Below, piece by piece: positions 1-6,946 of a stretch of 13,484 nt of DNA. Source of the stretch: Bacteroidales bacterium (GTDB lineage: Bacteria; Bacteroidota; Bacteroidia; Bacteroidales; UBA4181). The DNA is taken from assembly GCA_028700615.1 (NCBI GenBank), contig JAQVSH010000027.1:1-13484 (forward strand), written 5' to 3'. The position numbers and the translations under genes are program-made. The notes under the pieces were generated by a model, which did no database searches, was not told the origin of the DNA, and worked only from the letters and a program-made list of their open reading frames with translations. Position 1 is the first letter of the stretch. Every line of letters begins with the position of its first letter.

Positions 1-141
1 AATACAGTGCAGACATATCTTACCGCCGGGGAGCACTGCCTTACGCTTGAGTTCCTCCCGCACAACTACAATATGAATATGCTGGTGAACCAGGCTATGG
101 CAGATGCGTTGAGGATACGACGGATATCTATCAAATTATAA
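1..141 (+). CDS. 3' end of an upstream gene, probable beta-rich C-terminal domain of a secreted protein (partial)
   Basis: Reading frame 1 is open from the window edge and ends at TAA 139-141, giving the last 46 residues of a protein. The stretch alternates hydrophobic and polar residues and includes a G-E-H-C-L-T-L-E-F run, resembling the last strands of a jelly-roll or carbohydrate-binding module of the kind often found at the end of secreted glycosidases. It ends 47 bases before the sigma factor gene on the same strand, so it may be the last gene of a neighbouring unit or an earlier gene of the same locus. Too little is visible to name a family; the jelly-roll reading is a guess. Confidence 0.55.
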   Translation, partial: NTVQTYLTAGEHCLTLEFLPHNYNMNMLVNQAMADALRIRRISIKL

Positions 142-145
142 TCAA

Positions 146-190
146 ATAATATGAAATCAAAGTTTTTTTTACCTTTGACTTTCATATTAT
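146..190 (+). promoter_or_regulatory. Long imperfect inverted repeat running into the sigma factor start codon
   Basis: Bases 146-162 (ATAATATGAAA-TCAAAG) and 173-190 (CTTTGACTTTCATATTAT) are complementary over 17 base pairs with a single bulged base, around a 10-base loop holding eight T's. The right arm ends on the first two bases of the ATG at 189. In RNA the hairpin would fold over the region where a ribosome binds the sigma factor message. It lacks a T-run after the stem, so it is not a classic intrinsic terminator for the upstream gene. A protein-binding palindrome or a translation-limiting hairpin are both possible. Confidence 0.5.
170..177 (+). promoter_or_regulatory. Possible Bacteroidota -7 promoter element
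   Basis: TACCTTTG fits the TAnnTTTG consensus of the housekeeping Bacteroides -7 element exactly. No TTTG-like -33 element lies 19-21 bases upstream, and transcription starting from it would leave only a few bases before the ATG at 189. It is therefore a weak candidate, and it also lies inside the inverted repeat described at 146-190. Confidence 0.2.
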
Positions 191-779
191 GGATTATCAT
201 AAAGAGAAAGAAGCATTATTAAAAGATAGTTTTCTTGATTACTCTCCTCGATTAATCAATTATGCTGTACGCTTTGTTGCTACTCGTGAAGTGGCTCAGG
301 ACATAGTACAGGATTGTTTTGTCAATTTATGGGAGAAGCTTGGAGCCCTTGATTTCATTAATGTGAAGTCGCTTCTTTTTACTATGGTACGAAATGCCTG
401 CTTAAACTACTTGAAACATAAAAACGTGGTAAATCACTACAAATTCAGGTATCAGAGCGAAATCGAAGGACAGGAGCGAATTTATTATTACGATTTCGAT
501 TATGATTCGGATGCGCCCCTTCTCCATGAAGAATTCGAACAGCAAATTCAGCAGGTAATAGATACACTGCCGCCAAGATGCAGGCAGGTTTTTCTTTTAA
601 GCCGTTTTGAAGGGCTAAAGAATAGGGAAATTGCGGAAAAGCTGCATATCTCTGTTACAGCCGTTGAAAAACATATAAGGAAAGCACTTACGGATTTTTC
701 TCAATTTTTTGAGCGAAAGTACCCTTTTGGTGTTTCCATCCTTGTACTTTCATGGCTCTTGTCGAGCTACCTTGATTAA
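189..779 (+). CDS. ECF-type RNA polymerase sigma-70 factor (Bacteroidota PUL type)
   Basis: The 196-residue protein directs RNA polymerase to specific promoters, presumably those of this locus. Region sigma-2 spans about residues 13-80, with the core-binding/-10 pattern A-Q-D-I-V-Q-D-C-F-V-N-L-W. Region sigma-4 spans about 117-172, with L-P-P-R-C-R-Q-V-F-L and a helix-turn-helix (N-R-E-I-A-E-K-L-H-I-S). There is no sigma-3, as expected for an ECF factor. A short hydrophobic tail at about 181-193 occurs in many Bacteroidota members of this family. The ATG at 189 is the only ATG between the upstream in-frame stop (147-149) and the conserved sigma-2 residues; no Shine-Dalgarno site is visible. 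The following anti-sigma gene and STN-bearing transporter indicate a trans-envelope signalling role. The family call is firm; the target promoters are inferred. Confidence 0.93.
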   Translation: MDYHKEKEALLKDSFLDYSPRLINYAVRFVATREVAQDIVQDCFVNLWEKLGALDFINVKSLLFTMVRNACLNYLKHKNVVNHYKFRYQSEIEGQERIYYYDFDYDSDAPLLHEEFEQQIQQVIDTLPPRCRQVFLLSRFEGLKNREIAEKLHISVTAVEKHIRKALTDFSQFFERKYPFGVSILVLSWLLSSYLD

Positions 780-803
780 TCAAAATTATATAGCAGTTAA
801 AAA

Positions 804-835
804 TAATTTTACGTAACTGAGGTTAGGTAAAATTA
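804..835 (+). promoter_or_regulatory. Hairpin/palindrome between sigma and anti-sigma genes
   Basis: Bases 804-817 (TAATTTTACGTAAC) and 822-835 (GTTAGGTAAAATTA) pair over 14 positions with one G-G mismatch (813/826) around a 4-base loop, TGAG. The stem is AT-rich and is followed by CATTTTGTTG rather than a clean T-run, so it could be a weak terminator or attenuator after the sigma gene, or an operator for a dimeric regulator. The rest of the 780-870 gap shows no convincing promoter; TACATTTTG at 834-842 is one base off the TAnnTTTG consensus. Confidence 0.4.
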
Positions 836-870
836 CATTTTGTTGTTAATAATATAAATCGGATATCATT

Positions 871-1905
871 ATGAAACAAAAAATCGAGAAAATGCACCAA
901 CTTTCAATTGAGTACTTTGAGGGGAAAATATCCGGAAAAGATGAGGCGGTTTTGTATGATTTTCTTGCTGAAAATCAAGAGAACAAAGCGTTTTTCATAA
1001 ACTGGGAATCTCAATGGCGGGTAACTCACCGTCTGCTTCTGGAAACAGTGGAGTCATGGGAAGGGTTCGAATATAAATTATACAGCAAGCAAAAAGATCA
1101 TCAAATTAATTCAGAAAAAAGAGGTGCGGCTTTCATTCGTCGAATAGGCTCGATTGCAGCAGCCGTGGCGGCTGTTTTTGCTTTGATTTTTGGTCTTGTT
1201 TTTCTGAATAAATATCTGACTCAAAGGGATCTTGTCCGTTCATGTATAGGACAGACAGATAGTTTCGCTTTTGTCTTTGAAACGCATAATGCCGAACAGA
1301 GCCGGGTAAAATTGCCCGACGGTACGGTTGTGTGGCTCAATGCCGCTACCACACTTAAATGTCCGGCCAATTTTAATATTACGCACAGGACGCTGGACCT
1401 GGCGGGAGAAGCGTATTTTGAAGTAAATAAAAACACGGAACTTCCGTTTGTGGTTCATGTGAAAGAATGTCCCATCACGGTAACCGGCACAAAATTTAAT
1501 GTCACCGCTTACGAAGATGAATCGGTAATTACCACGGCATTGCTTGAAGGGGCGCTTTTGTTCGGATATGAAACGAGAAGTCAGCAACTGGTGCCGAATG
1601 AGGTGATTCGTTACGACATGGCCAAAAAGACCCTAAACAGAACCAATGTAAACGCCAAGCAGTTCATTTCCTGGACGGAAGGCAGAATAGAATACGATTG
1701 TATCACTTTTAACGAATTATTCAGCCGCCTTTCAAGACAATACGATGTAAATATTCTCATTAATTCTGACCGGAAGCTGGATAAGGTATTTAATATTTCC
1801 CTGAATAACAGTGAAACGGTAAATGACGTATTGAATGCGCTGTCATTGATTATCCCGATGACAATCGAAAGAACAGGCCGAAACTTAACCATCACATTTA
1901 AATAA
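871..1905 (+). CDS. FecR-like anti-sigma factor with DUF4974-like C-terminal domain
   Basis: This 344-residue inner-membrane protein is expected to hold the ECF sigma factor until the transporter signals. Residues 1-85 form a cytoplasmic, mostly helical sigma-binding part. One membrane helix lies at about 93-113 (I-G-S-I-A-A-A-V-A-A-V-F-A-L-I-F-G), followed by a periplasmic FecR domain at about 144-233 with the characteristic K-L-P-D-G-T-V-V-W-L-N-A and G-E-A-Y-F-E-V patterns and T-V-T-G-T-K-F-N-V. A DUF4974-like domain at about 276-343 ends the protein. Length and domain order are normal for the family. The ATG at 871 follows an AT-rich leader without a Shine-Dalgarno site. The stop is 7 bases before the susC-like start, so the two genes are very probably cotranscribed. 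Confidence 0.93.
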   Translation: MKQKIEKMHQLSIEYFEGKISGKDEAVLYDFLAENQENKAFFINWESQWRVTHRLLLETVESWEGFEYKLYSKQKDHQINSEKRGAAFIRRIGSIAAAVAAVFALIFGLVFLNKYLTQRDLVRSCIGQTDSFAFVFETHNAEQSRVKLPDGTVVWLNAATTLKCPANFNITHRTLDLAGEAYFEVNKNTELPFVVHVKECPITVTGTKFNVTAYEDESVITTALLEGALLFGYETRSQQLVPNEVIRYDMAKKTLNRTNVNAKQFISWTEGRIEYDCITFNELFSRLSRQYDVNILINSDRKLDKVFNISLNNSETVNDVLNALSLIIPMTIERTGRNLTITFK

Positions 1906-1912
1906 AACCATT

Positions 1913-4900
1913 ATGTATTATAACCTAAATCTAAAAAAACTAGTACTCTCGGCAGCACTTATGATGTGGGGAGTACTGTCTTTCGGGCAGACGTTTACAA
2001 TGGATTTTAACAATACGCCATTGAGGACGGTCCTGAAAGAATTGGAAAAACAGACCGGTATGTCGGTAATATACGAGACCGGCGATGTGAGAAACAACAA
2101 TGCGGTCACGGCGTCCTTCAAAGACGCTCCGGTAGAGACCGTGTTACTTACCGCGCTGGGGAATTCATTAAATTATTCTATTGAGGATAAATTAATTGTG
2201 ATCTATAAAGGATCACCAAAATCTCCAACCGTTTCCGGGGAACAGGACGGACGGCAATCTGCCAACAAAATCAAAGGGACGGTTACGGATTTAACGGGCA
2301 ACCCTGTTATCGGAGCCACGGTGGTTGTAAAAAATACGAACACGGTAGCAGCAACGGATCTGGACGGTCGGTACGAGATAGAAGTCCCTGTAAACGGTAT
2401 CGTTGAGGTCTCCTATATTGGTTATGTAACCCAAATCATTCCCGTGAACGGGAGGCAGGTTATTGATGTGCAGCTGGCCGAAGAACGCCGTTTGCTTGAT
2501 GAAGTCGTTGTGGTAGGTTACGGAACGCAGAAAAAGAAATTACTGACCGGTGCAAATCTGAATATTAAGGAGGAAGACATTACGAAAAGAAATTCCCAAA
2601 ATGCACTGGATGCTTTAATCGGACAGAGTCCCGGTGTTCAGATTATTTCATCTTCGGGCCAGCCGGGCGAAGAAATGAGGGTTAACGTACGGGGCCTTGG
2701 TACGGTCGGAGATGCGACGCCGTTATATGTTGTGGACGGCGTACAGGTAAGGAGTATATCGCACATCAATCCGTCTGAAATTGAATCTATTGATGTGTTG
2801 AAAGATGCGGCTTCTGCAGCCATATACGGAGCCCGTGCCGCCAACGGCGTTTTGCTCGTGACGACCAAATCCGGGAAATCCGGTAAAACCCGGGTCGGCT
2901 ACGATGGTTATATTGGGTTCCAAAATTTGGTCAGGATGCCTGAGATGCTTAATGCACAGGATTATATGATGATTATGGATGAGGCGAACATTAATTCGGG
3001 AGGCTCTGCTTATGACTGGCTGAACGAATTCGGTATTGATGCGAATAAAATTGGCAACGGAACCAATTGGTTGAACGAATTGGTTGTTCCGAATGCCAAA
3101 ACACAAAATCATGTAGTCAGTGTAAGCGGCGGTTCCAATGTCAGTACCTTCGCACTTTCGCTGGCCTACAGCAGTCAGGAAGGCATTATCGGCGGCAAAC
3201 AGTACTCAAACAATGAACGTTATAATTTCAGGATTAATAGCGATCATAAATTGTTTAACAATATCGTAAAAATCGGGGAACATCTTTCCTTGTCTTATAT
3301 CAACCGTACCGGTATTTTAATAGGGAACCAGTATAACAACCTGATACATGACGCCTTACAGGCGACTCCGGTGCTTGCTCCATATAATGAAGCCGGAACC
3401 GATTATGCTTCCGCTACCCTTTGGTATGCCGAGGAAACCAACCCATTGGCTTCCATGGCTATGAGGAATCAAAACAAAACGCAATCGGCCAGACTGTCCG
3501 GGGATATTTACTTGGAAGTGAATCCGGTAAAAAATTTGAAATTAAAGAGCAGTTTTGCGCTGGATTACGGGAATTCCAATTATAGAAGTTATACCCCGGA
3601 ATACCATTACGGATCGGGCTTCTACAACGATACCGATTATGCTATTCAGCGAAATACATTAAATAACAGTTGGTCGTGGGAAAATACAGCAAATTATAAT
3701 TTTACTATTGCCGGGAAGCATTCGTTCGATGTGTTGGCCGGGATGCAGGCTAGAAAAGAAGGCGGCCAGTACTTGTCCGTACAAAAATACGATTTGATTT
3801 TTAATGATTTTGATCATGCCTGGATAAAAAATGCCACCAATACCAATGCCAATATGGTCATTGTCGACGGGTATCCTTATGATGTGGACAACCTGGTATC
3901 CTATTTTGGCCGATTGAGTTACAACTATCAGGAAAAATATATGATGACGGCCACCGTTCGTGCGGATGGATCCTCAAAATTCGGGCCCAATAACCGTTTT
4001 GGAGTTTTTCCTTCAGTATCGGCCGGGTGGGTGATCAGTAGTGAAAAATTTATGAAGCCGGTCGCTGATGTGATAAATTTTCTAAAACTCAGAGTCAGCT
4101 GGGGACAGAACGGTAATAACCGGATTTCCGATTATACTTACCTATCCACTATTACCACAACATCTTATGCTTTCGGGGCTGGTGACAATCAAACGTCAAC
4201 AACTACGGGTGTATACGAAAATTCCATGCCGAATGTGAATGTTAAATGGGAAACATCGGAACAGCTGGATTTCGGGCTGGATGTACAATTCCTGAAAGGA
4301 AAAATCCAGGCTGCGTTTGATTATTATGACAAAACAACCAAGGATTGGCTTTTACAGGCAGATGTACTGGATGTTTTCGGAGCTGCGGCGAGTCCCTATA
4401 TTAACGGAGGGTCTGTGCGGAACAATGGCGTGGAATTGGCTGTTTCATTCTTCGGACAAACAGGAAAAGAGTTCAATTATTCTGTTTCGGCCAATGCTTC
4501 TTTCAATAAAAACGAAGTGCTGTCCATCCCAAATGAAGAAGGAATCATTCACGGATCGCAGGATATTCTTTTTAAGGGCATGCAGGAAATGAACAGGGCA
4601 CAGGAAGGTTATCCTATCGGCTATTTCTGGGGCCTAAATAAATTAGGGATTTTCCAGAACCAGCAGCAGATAGATAATTACAAAAATTCTGAAGGAAAGG
4701 TCATTCAATCCGATGCTAAACCGGGAGATGTCATATTTGCCGATACCAACGACGACGGCGAAATTACTCAGTCGGATAACGTGTACTTGGGGCAACCGTA
4801 TCCGAAAGCCACGGTCGGATTGTCTATATCGATGGACTATAAAGGTTTTGATTTCTTTTTGGTCGGGAACGGATCGTTTGGAATGCAGGTTGCTAAGTGC

Positions 4901-5299
4901 TACAGGCCGCTTGAACGTAAACAGTTCAATTATACAAGAAATATATTGAGTAGATGGACCGGGGACGGCTCGACCGATGATTTGCCCCGTGTAACTAACG
5001 GAGATGAGGACAACGGCAACTGGCTGTATATGTCGCAACTTTATCTTGAAGATGCCGATTTCTTCAGAATCAGTAATGTGACGTTGGGATATAATTTTGC
5101 ACGCCTGTTTAAAGAGAAAAGTATTGTCAGCCAGCTGCGGGCCTACATTACGGTACAAAATGCGTTTGTAATCACTAACTATTCGGGAATGGATCCTGAA
5201 GTCGGTTATAACGGGGGTTCAACTTGGGGATCGGGAATAGATCTGGGGTTTTACCCACGGTCCAGAAGTATTCTTGTCGGGTTAAGTGTTAAACTGTAA
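1913..5299 (+). CDS. SusC/RagA-family TonB-dependent outer-membrane transporter with N-terminal STN domain
   Basis: The 1128-residue protein would import glycan fragments through the outer membrane using TonB energy. In order: signal peptide, about 1-25 (ending S-F-G before Q-T-F); STN domain, about 28-100, which in such receptors signals to a FecR protein; carboxypeptidase-regulatory-like beta-sandwich, about 119-190 (K-G-T-V-T-D, G-A-T-V-V-V-K, T-D-L-D-G-R-Y); the family linker L-D-E-V-V-V-V-G-Y-G at 195-204; plug, about 211-322, with S-P-G-V-Q-I and Y-V-V-D-G-V; then the beta-barrel to the C-terminus, which ends in an aromatic/hydrophobic strand (I-L-V-G-L-S-V-K-L). The length is usual for STN-bearing SusC proteins. 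The ligand cannot be read from sequence. It is followed after 14 bases by its SusD-like partner. Confidence 0.96.
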   Translation: MYYNLNLKKLVLSAALMMWGVLSFGQTFTMDFNNTPLRTVLKELEKQTGMSVIYETGDVRNNNAVTASFKDAPVETVLLTALGNSLNYSIEDKLIVIYKGSPKSPTVSGEQDGRQSANKIKGTVTDLTGNPVIGATVVVKNTNTVAATDLDGRYEIEVPVNGIVEVSYIGYVTQIIPVNGRQVIDVQLAEERRLLDEVVVVGYGTQKKKLLTGANLNIKEEDITKRNSQNALDALIGQSPGVQIISSSGQPGEEMRVNVRGLGTVGDATPLYVVDGVQVRSISHINPSEIESIDVLKDAASAAIYGARAANGVLLVTTKSGKSGKTRVGYDGYIGFQNLVRMPEMLNAQDYMMIMDEANINSGGSAYDWLNEFGIDANKIGNGTNWLNELVVPNAKTQNHVVSVSGGSNVSTFALSLAYSSQEGIIGGKQYSNNERYNFRINSDHKLFNNIVKIGEHLSLSYINRTGILIGNQYNNLIHDALQATPVLAPYNEAGTDYASATLWYAEETNPLASMAMRNQNKTQSARLSGDIYLEVNPVKNLKLKSSFALDYGNSNYRSYTPEYHYGSGFYNDTDYAIQRNTLNNSWSWENTANYNFTIAGKHSFDVLAGMQARKEGGQYLSVQKYDLIFNDFDHAWIKNATNTNANMVIVDGYPYDVDNLVSYFGRLSYNYQEKYMMTATVRADGSSKFGPNNRFGVFPSVSAGWVISSEKFMKPVADVINFLKLRVSWGQNGNNRISDYTYLSTITTTSYAFGAGDNQTSTTTGVYENSMPNVNVKWETSEQLDFGLDVQFLKGKIQAAFDYYDKTTKDWLLQADVLDVFGAAASPYINGGSVRNNGVELAVSFFGQTGKEFNYSVSANASFNKNEVLSIPNEEGIIHGSQDILFKGMQEMNRAQEGYPIGYFWGLNKLGIFQNQQQIDNYKNSEGKVIQSDAKPGDVIFADTNDDGEITQSDNVYLGQPYPKATVGLSISMDYKGFDFFLVGNGSFGMQVAKCYRPLERKQFNYTRNILSRWTGDGSTDDLPRVTNGDEDNGNWLYMSQLYLEDADFFRISNVTLGYNFARLFKEKSIVSQLRAYITVQNAFVITNYSGMDPEVGYNGGSTWGSGIDLGFYPRSRSILVGLSVKL

Positions 5300-5313
5300 A
5301 ATCTACATGAACT

Positions 5314-6945
5314 ATGAAAAACACATTGAAATATAGCATAATACTACTATTGGCAGTAATGACAGTGCCTTCATGCTCCGAGGACTTTCTGAAAAGCGAG
5401 CCGAAAACGGCGTTGACCTCTGCCAATTTTTATAATACGCCGGAAGATTTGTATATGTCTCTGGTCGGTTGTTATCAGCAATTGCGGGGCGGGTACGGCG
5501 ATTTCTTCCAGTTCCTGAACATTGCGGCCGATGATTGTTACGGCGGCGGCGGTTATACAGACGCTTACGGCAACCAAATCTGGGATGAATTTAAACATTA
5601 CAATGACCTGGAAATAAACAGGTATACTTGGGCCAGCAAAGTATGGCGGGCCATACGCCGGTGCCACGTCGTAGTGGAACAGGCGGAAAATGTGGACTGG
5701 GGGTCGCAAACGAACCTTAAAAACCAATATGTAGCCGAAGCGCGCATGCTCCGGGCCTACTGGTATTACCTTACACAATCCTGTTTCGGCCATATTCCTT
5801 TGATCACCTCATCTGACCAGCTTGAAATTACCGGGCAGGCCGATCCCGACGACGTCTATGCTTACATTGCGGAAGATATCAAATATGCCATTGAGAACCT
5901 GTCTGCCGTAAAATTCTCTGAAATTTCAACCGGAGACATTGGTCACGTTACCAAATGGTTTGCCGAAGGATTTGCCGCAAGGGTTTTCTTATTTTATACA
6001 GGTTATTACGGTACAACAGAAATGCCCGGTATGACTAAATCGGATGTAATCGGGTACCTGAACGACGTAATTATTAACAGCGGCCACAGCTTGTTACCGA
6101 GCTTCAGTTCTTTGTGGCCCTGGTCTATGAGAAAAGATTATTGGTCTAAACAAGAGCTTTACGTGGGAACACAAAGTTTGGAATATGCCGGGGAGTATAA
6201 TCCGGAAATTGTGTTTGCCATCAAAATGCATACAGGATTTTCTTTCTCGCATTCGCAGTTTATGGGTATGCGGGGTGAAGTCAATGCGGGCGATTACGAT
6301 CCTTTCACTTCGGGGTGGGGGATGGCGACCATTACGGCAAAGGCCTACAACTGGTTTGAAGAAGGCGATACGCGCCGTTTTGCTTCCATTGTAAATATTG
6401 CGGCGGAAGGCATTCCCTGCTACGGTACCGATCAACGTGAGTTTACGGGGTATGTTCACAAAAAATACCAGAATCTTACTTCTCCTACCGATAAAACAAA
6501 AGGTTATCCGCAATACCTTGGCGCCAGTAATAAAAACGCAAATCCGCAGGATCAGATTATAATGAGGTATTCGGATATTTTGCTGATGGCGGCGGAACTC
6601 AATCTGGATACGAACCCGACGCTTACGCTGAATTGTGTAAACCAGGTACGCAACCGTGCTTTTGAAAATACGGAACATGCCTATTCTTCTGTAAGCAAGC
6701 AAACCATTCTTGACGAAAGAGCACGGGAATTTGTCTTTGAAGCGTTACGTTATCATGATGTTTTACGGCAGGGCCTGACGACGGCCAAAACGATACTTGA
6801 CGTTGCGGGCGATACGGTATTGAACGGGAAAAATCCGACCGTAAAAACCATTGACTGGCCTGTTGAAAAAGAGGGTTTGTTTATGATACCTTACAGCGAT
6901 GTATCCTTATCCAACGGGTTGTTAGAGCAAAATTCGGGCTGGTAA
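5314..6945 (+). CDS. SusD/RagB-family surface glycan-binding lipoprotein
   Basis: The 543-residue protein is expected to cap the SusC-like barrel and bind the glycan at the cell surface. It has a lipoprotein signal peptide with lipobox V-P-S-C (Cys21). The next residues, S-E-D-F-L, look like the acidic lipoprotein export signal that sends Bacteroidota lipoproteins to the outside of the outer membrane. The N-terminal half has SusD family patterns such as F-Y-N-T-P-E-D-L and A-E-A-R-M-L-R-A-Y-W-Y-Y; the C-terminal half has I-I-M-R-Y-S-D-I-L-L-M-A-A-E and E-R-A-R-E-F-V-F-E-A-L-R-Y-H-D-V-L-R, closing with a typical E-Q-N-S-G-W end. Length is normal. One base separates its stop from the next gene. 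Ligand unknown. Confidence 0.95.
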   Translation: MKNTLKYSIILLLAVMTVPSCSEDFLKSEPKTALTSANFYNTPEDLYMSLVGCYQQLRGGYGDFFQFLNIAADDCYGGGGYTDAYGNQIWDEFKHYNDLEINRYTWASKVWRAIRRCHVVVEQAENVDWGSQTNLKNQYVAEARMLRAYWYYLTQSCFGHIPLITSSDQLEITGQADPDDVYAYIAEDIKYAIENLSAVKFSEISTGDIGHVTKWFAEGFAARVFLFYTGYYGTTEMPGMTKSDVIGYLNDVIINSGHSLLPSFSSLWPWSMRKDYWSKQELYVGTQSLEYAGEYNPEIVFAIKMHTGFSFSHSQFMGMRGEVNAGDYDPFTSGWGMATITAKAYNWFEEGDTRRFASIVNIAAEGIPCYGTDQREFTGYVHKKYQNLTSPTDKTKGYPQYLGASNKNANPQDQIIMRYSDILLMAAELNLDTNPTLTLNCVNQVRNRAFENTEHAYSSVSKQTILDERAREFVFEALRYHDVLRQGLTTAKTILDVAGDTVLNGKNPTVKTIDWPVEKEGLFMIPYSDVSLSNGLLEQNSGW

Positions 6946-6946
6946 T

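Noticed and set aside
130..161. Three copies of ATCAAA (130, 141, 156), the first two in a 10-base repeat with one mismatch
   Set aside because: The region is AT-rich and partly coding, the copies are short and unevenly spaced, so chance is a sufficient explanation.
151..222. Small + strand frame (23 codons) with a hydrophobic stretch, overlapping the sigma factor start
   Set aside because: Its start and first codons are the left arm of the inverted repeat, and it overlaps the sigma gene in another frame; a leader peptide cannot be excluded but nothing supports it.
4643..5158. Open frame of 171 codons on the - strand inside the susC-like gene
   Set aside because: It is antisense to a well-conserved barrel region, its translation resembles no known domain, and the + frame fully explains the sequence.
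6094..6702. Open frame of 202 codons on the - strand inside the susD-like gene
   Set aside because: Composition is Arg/Ile-rich without domain patterns, and the opposite strand encodes clear SusD motifs over the same bases; it is a shadow frame.
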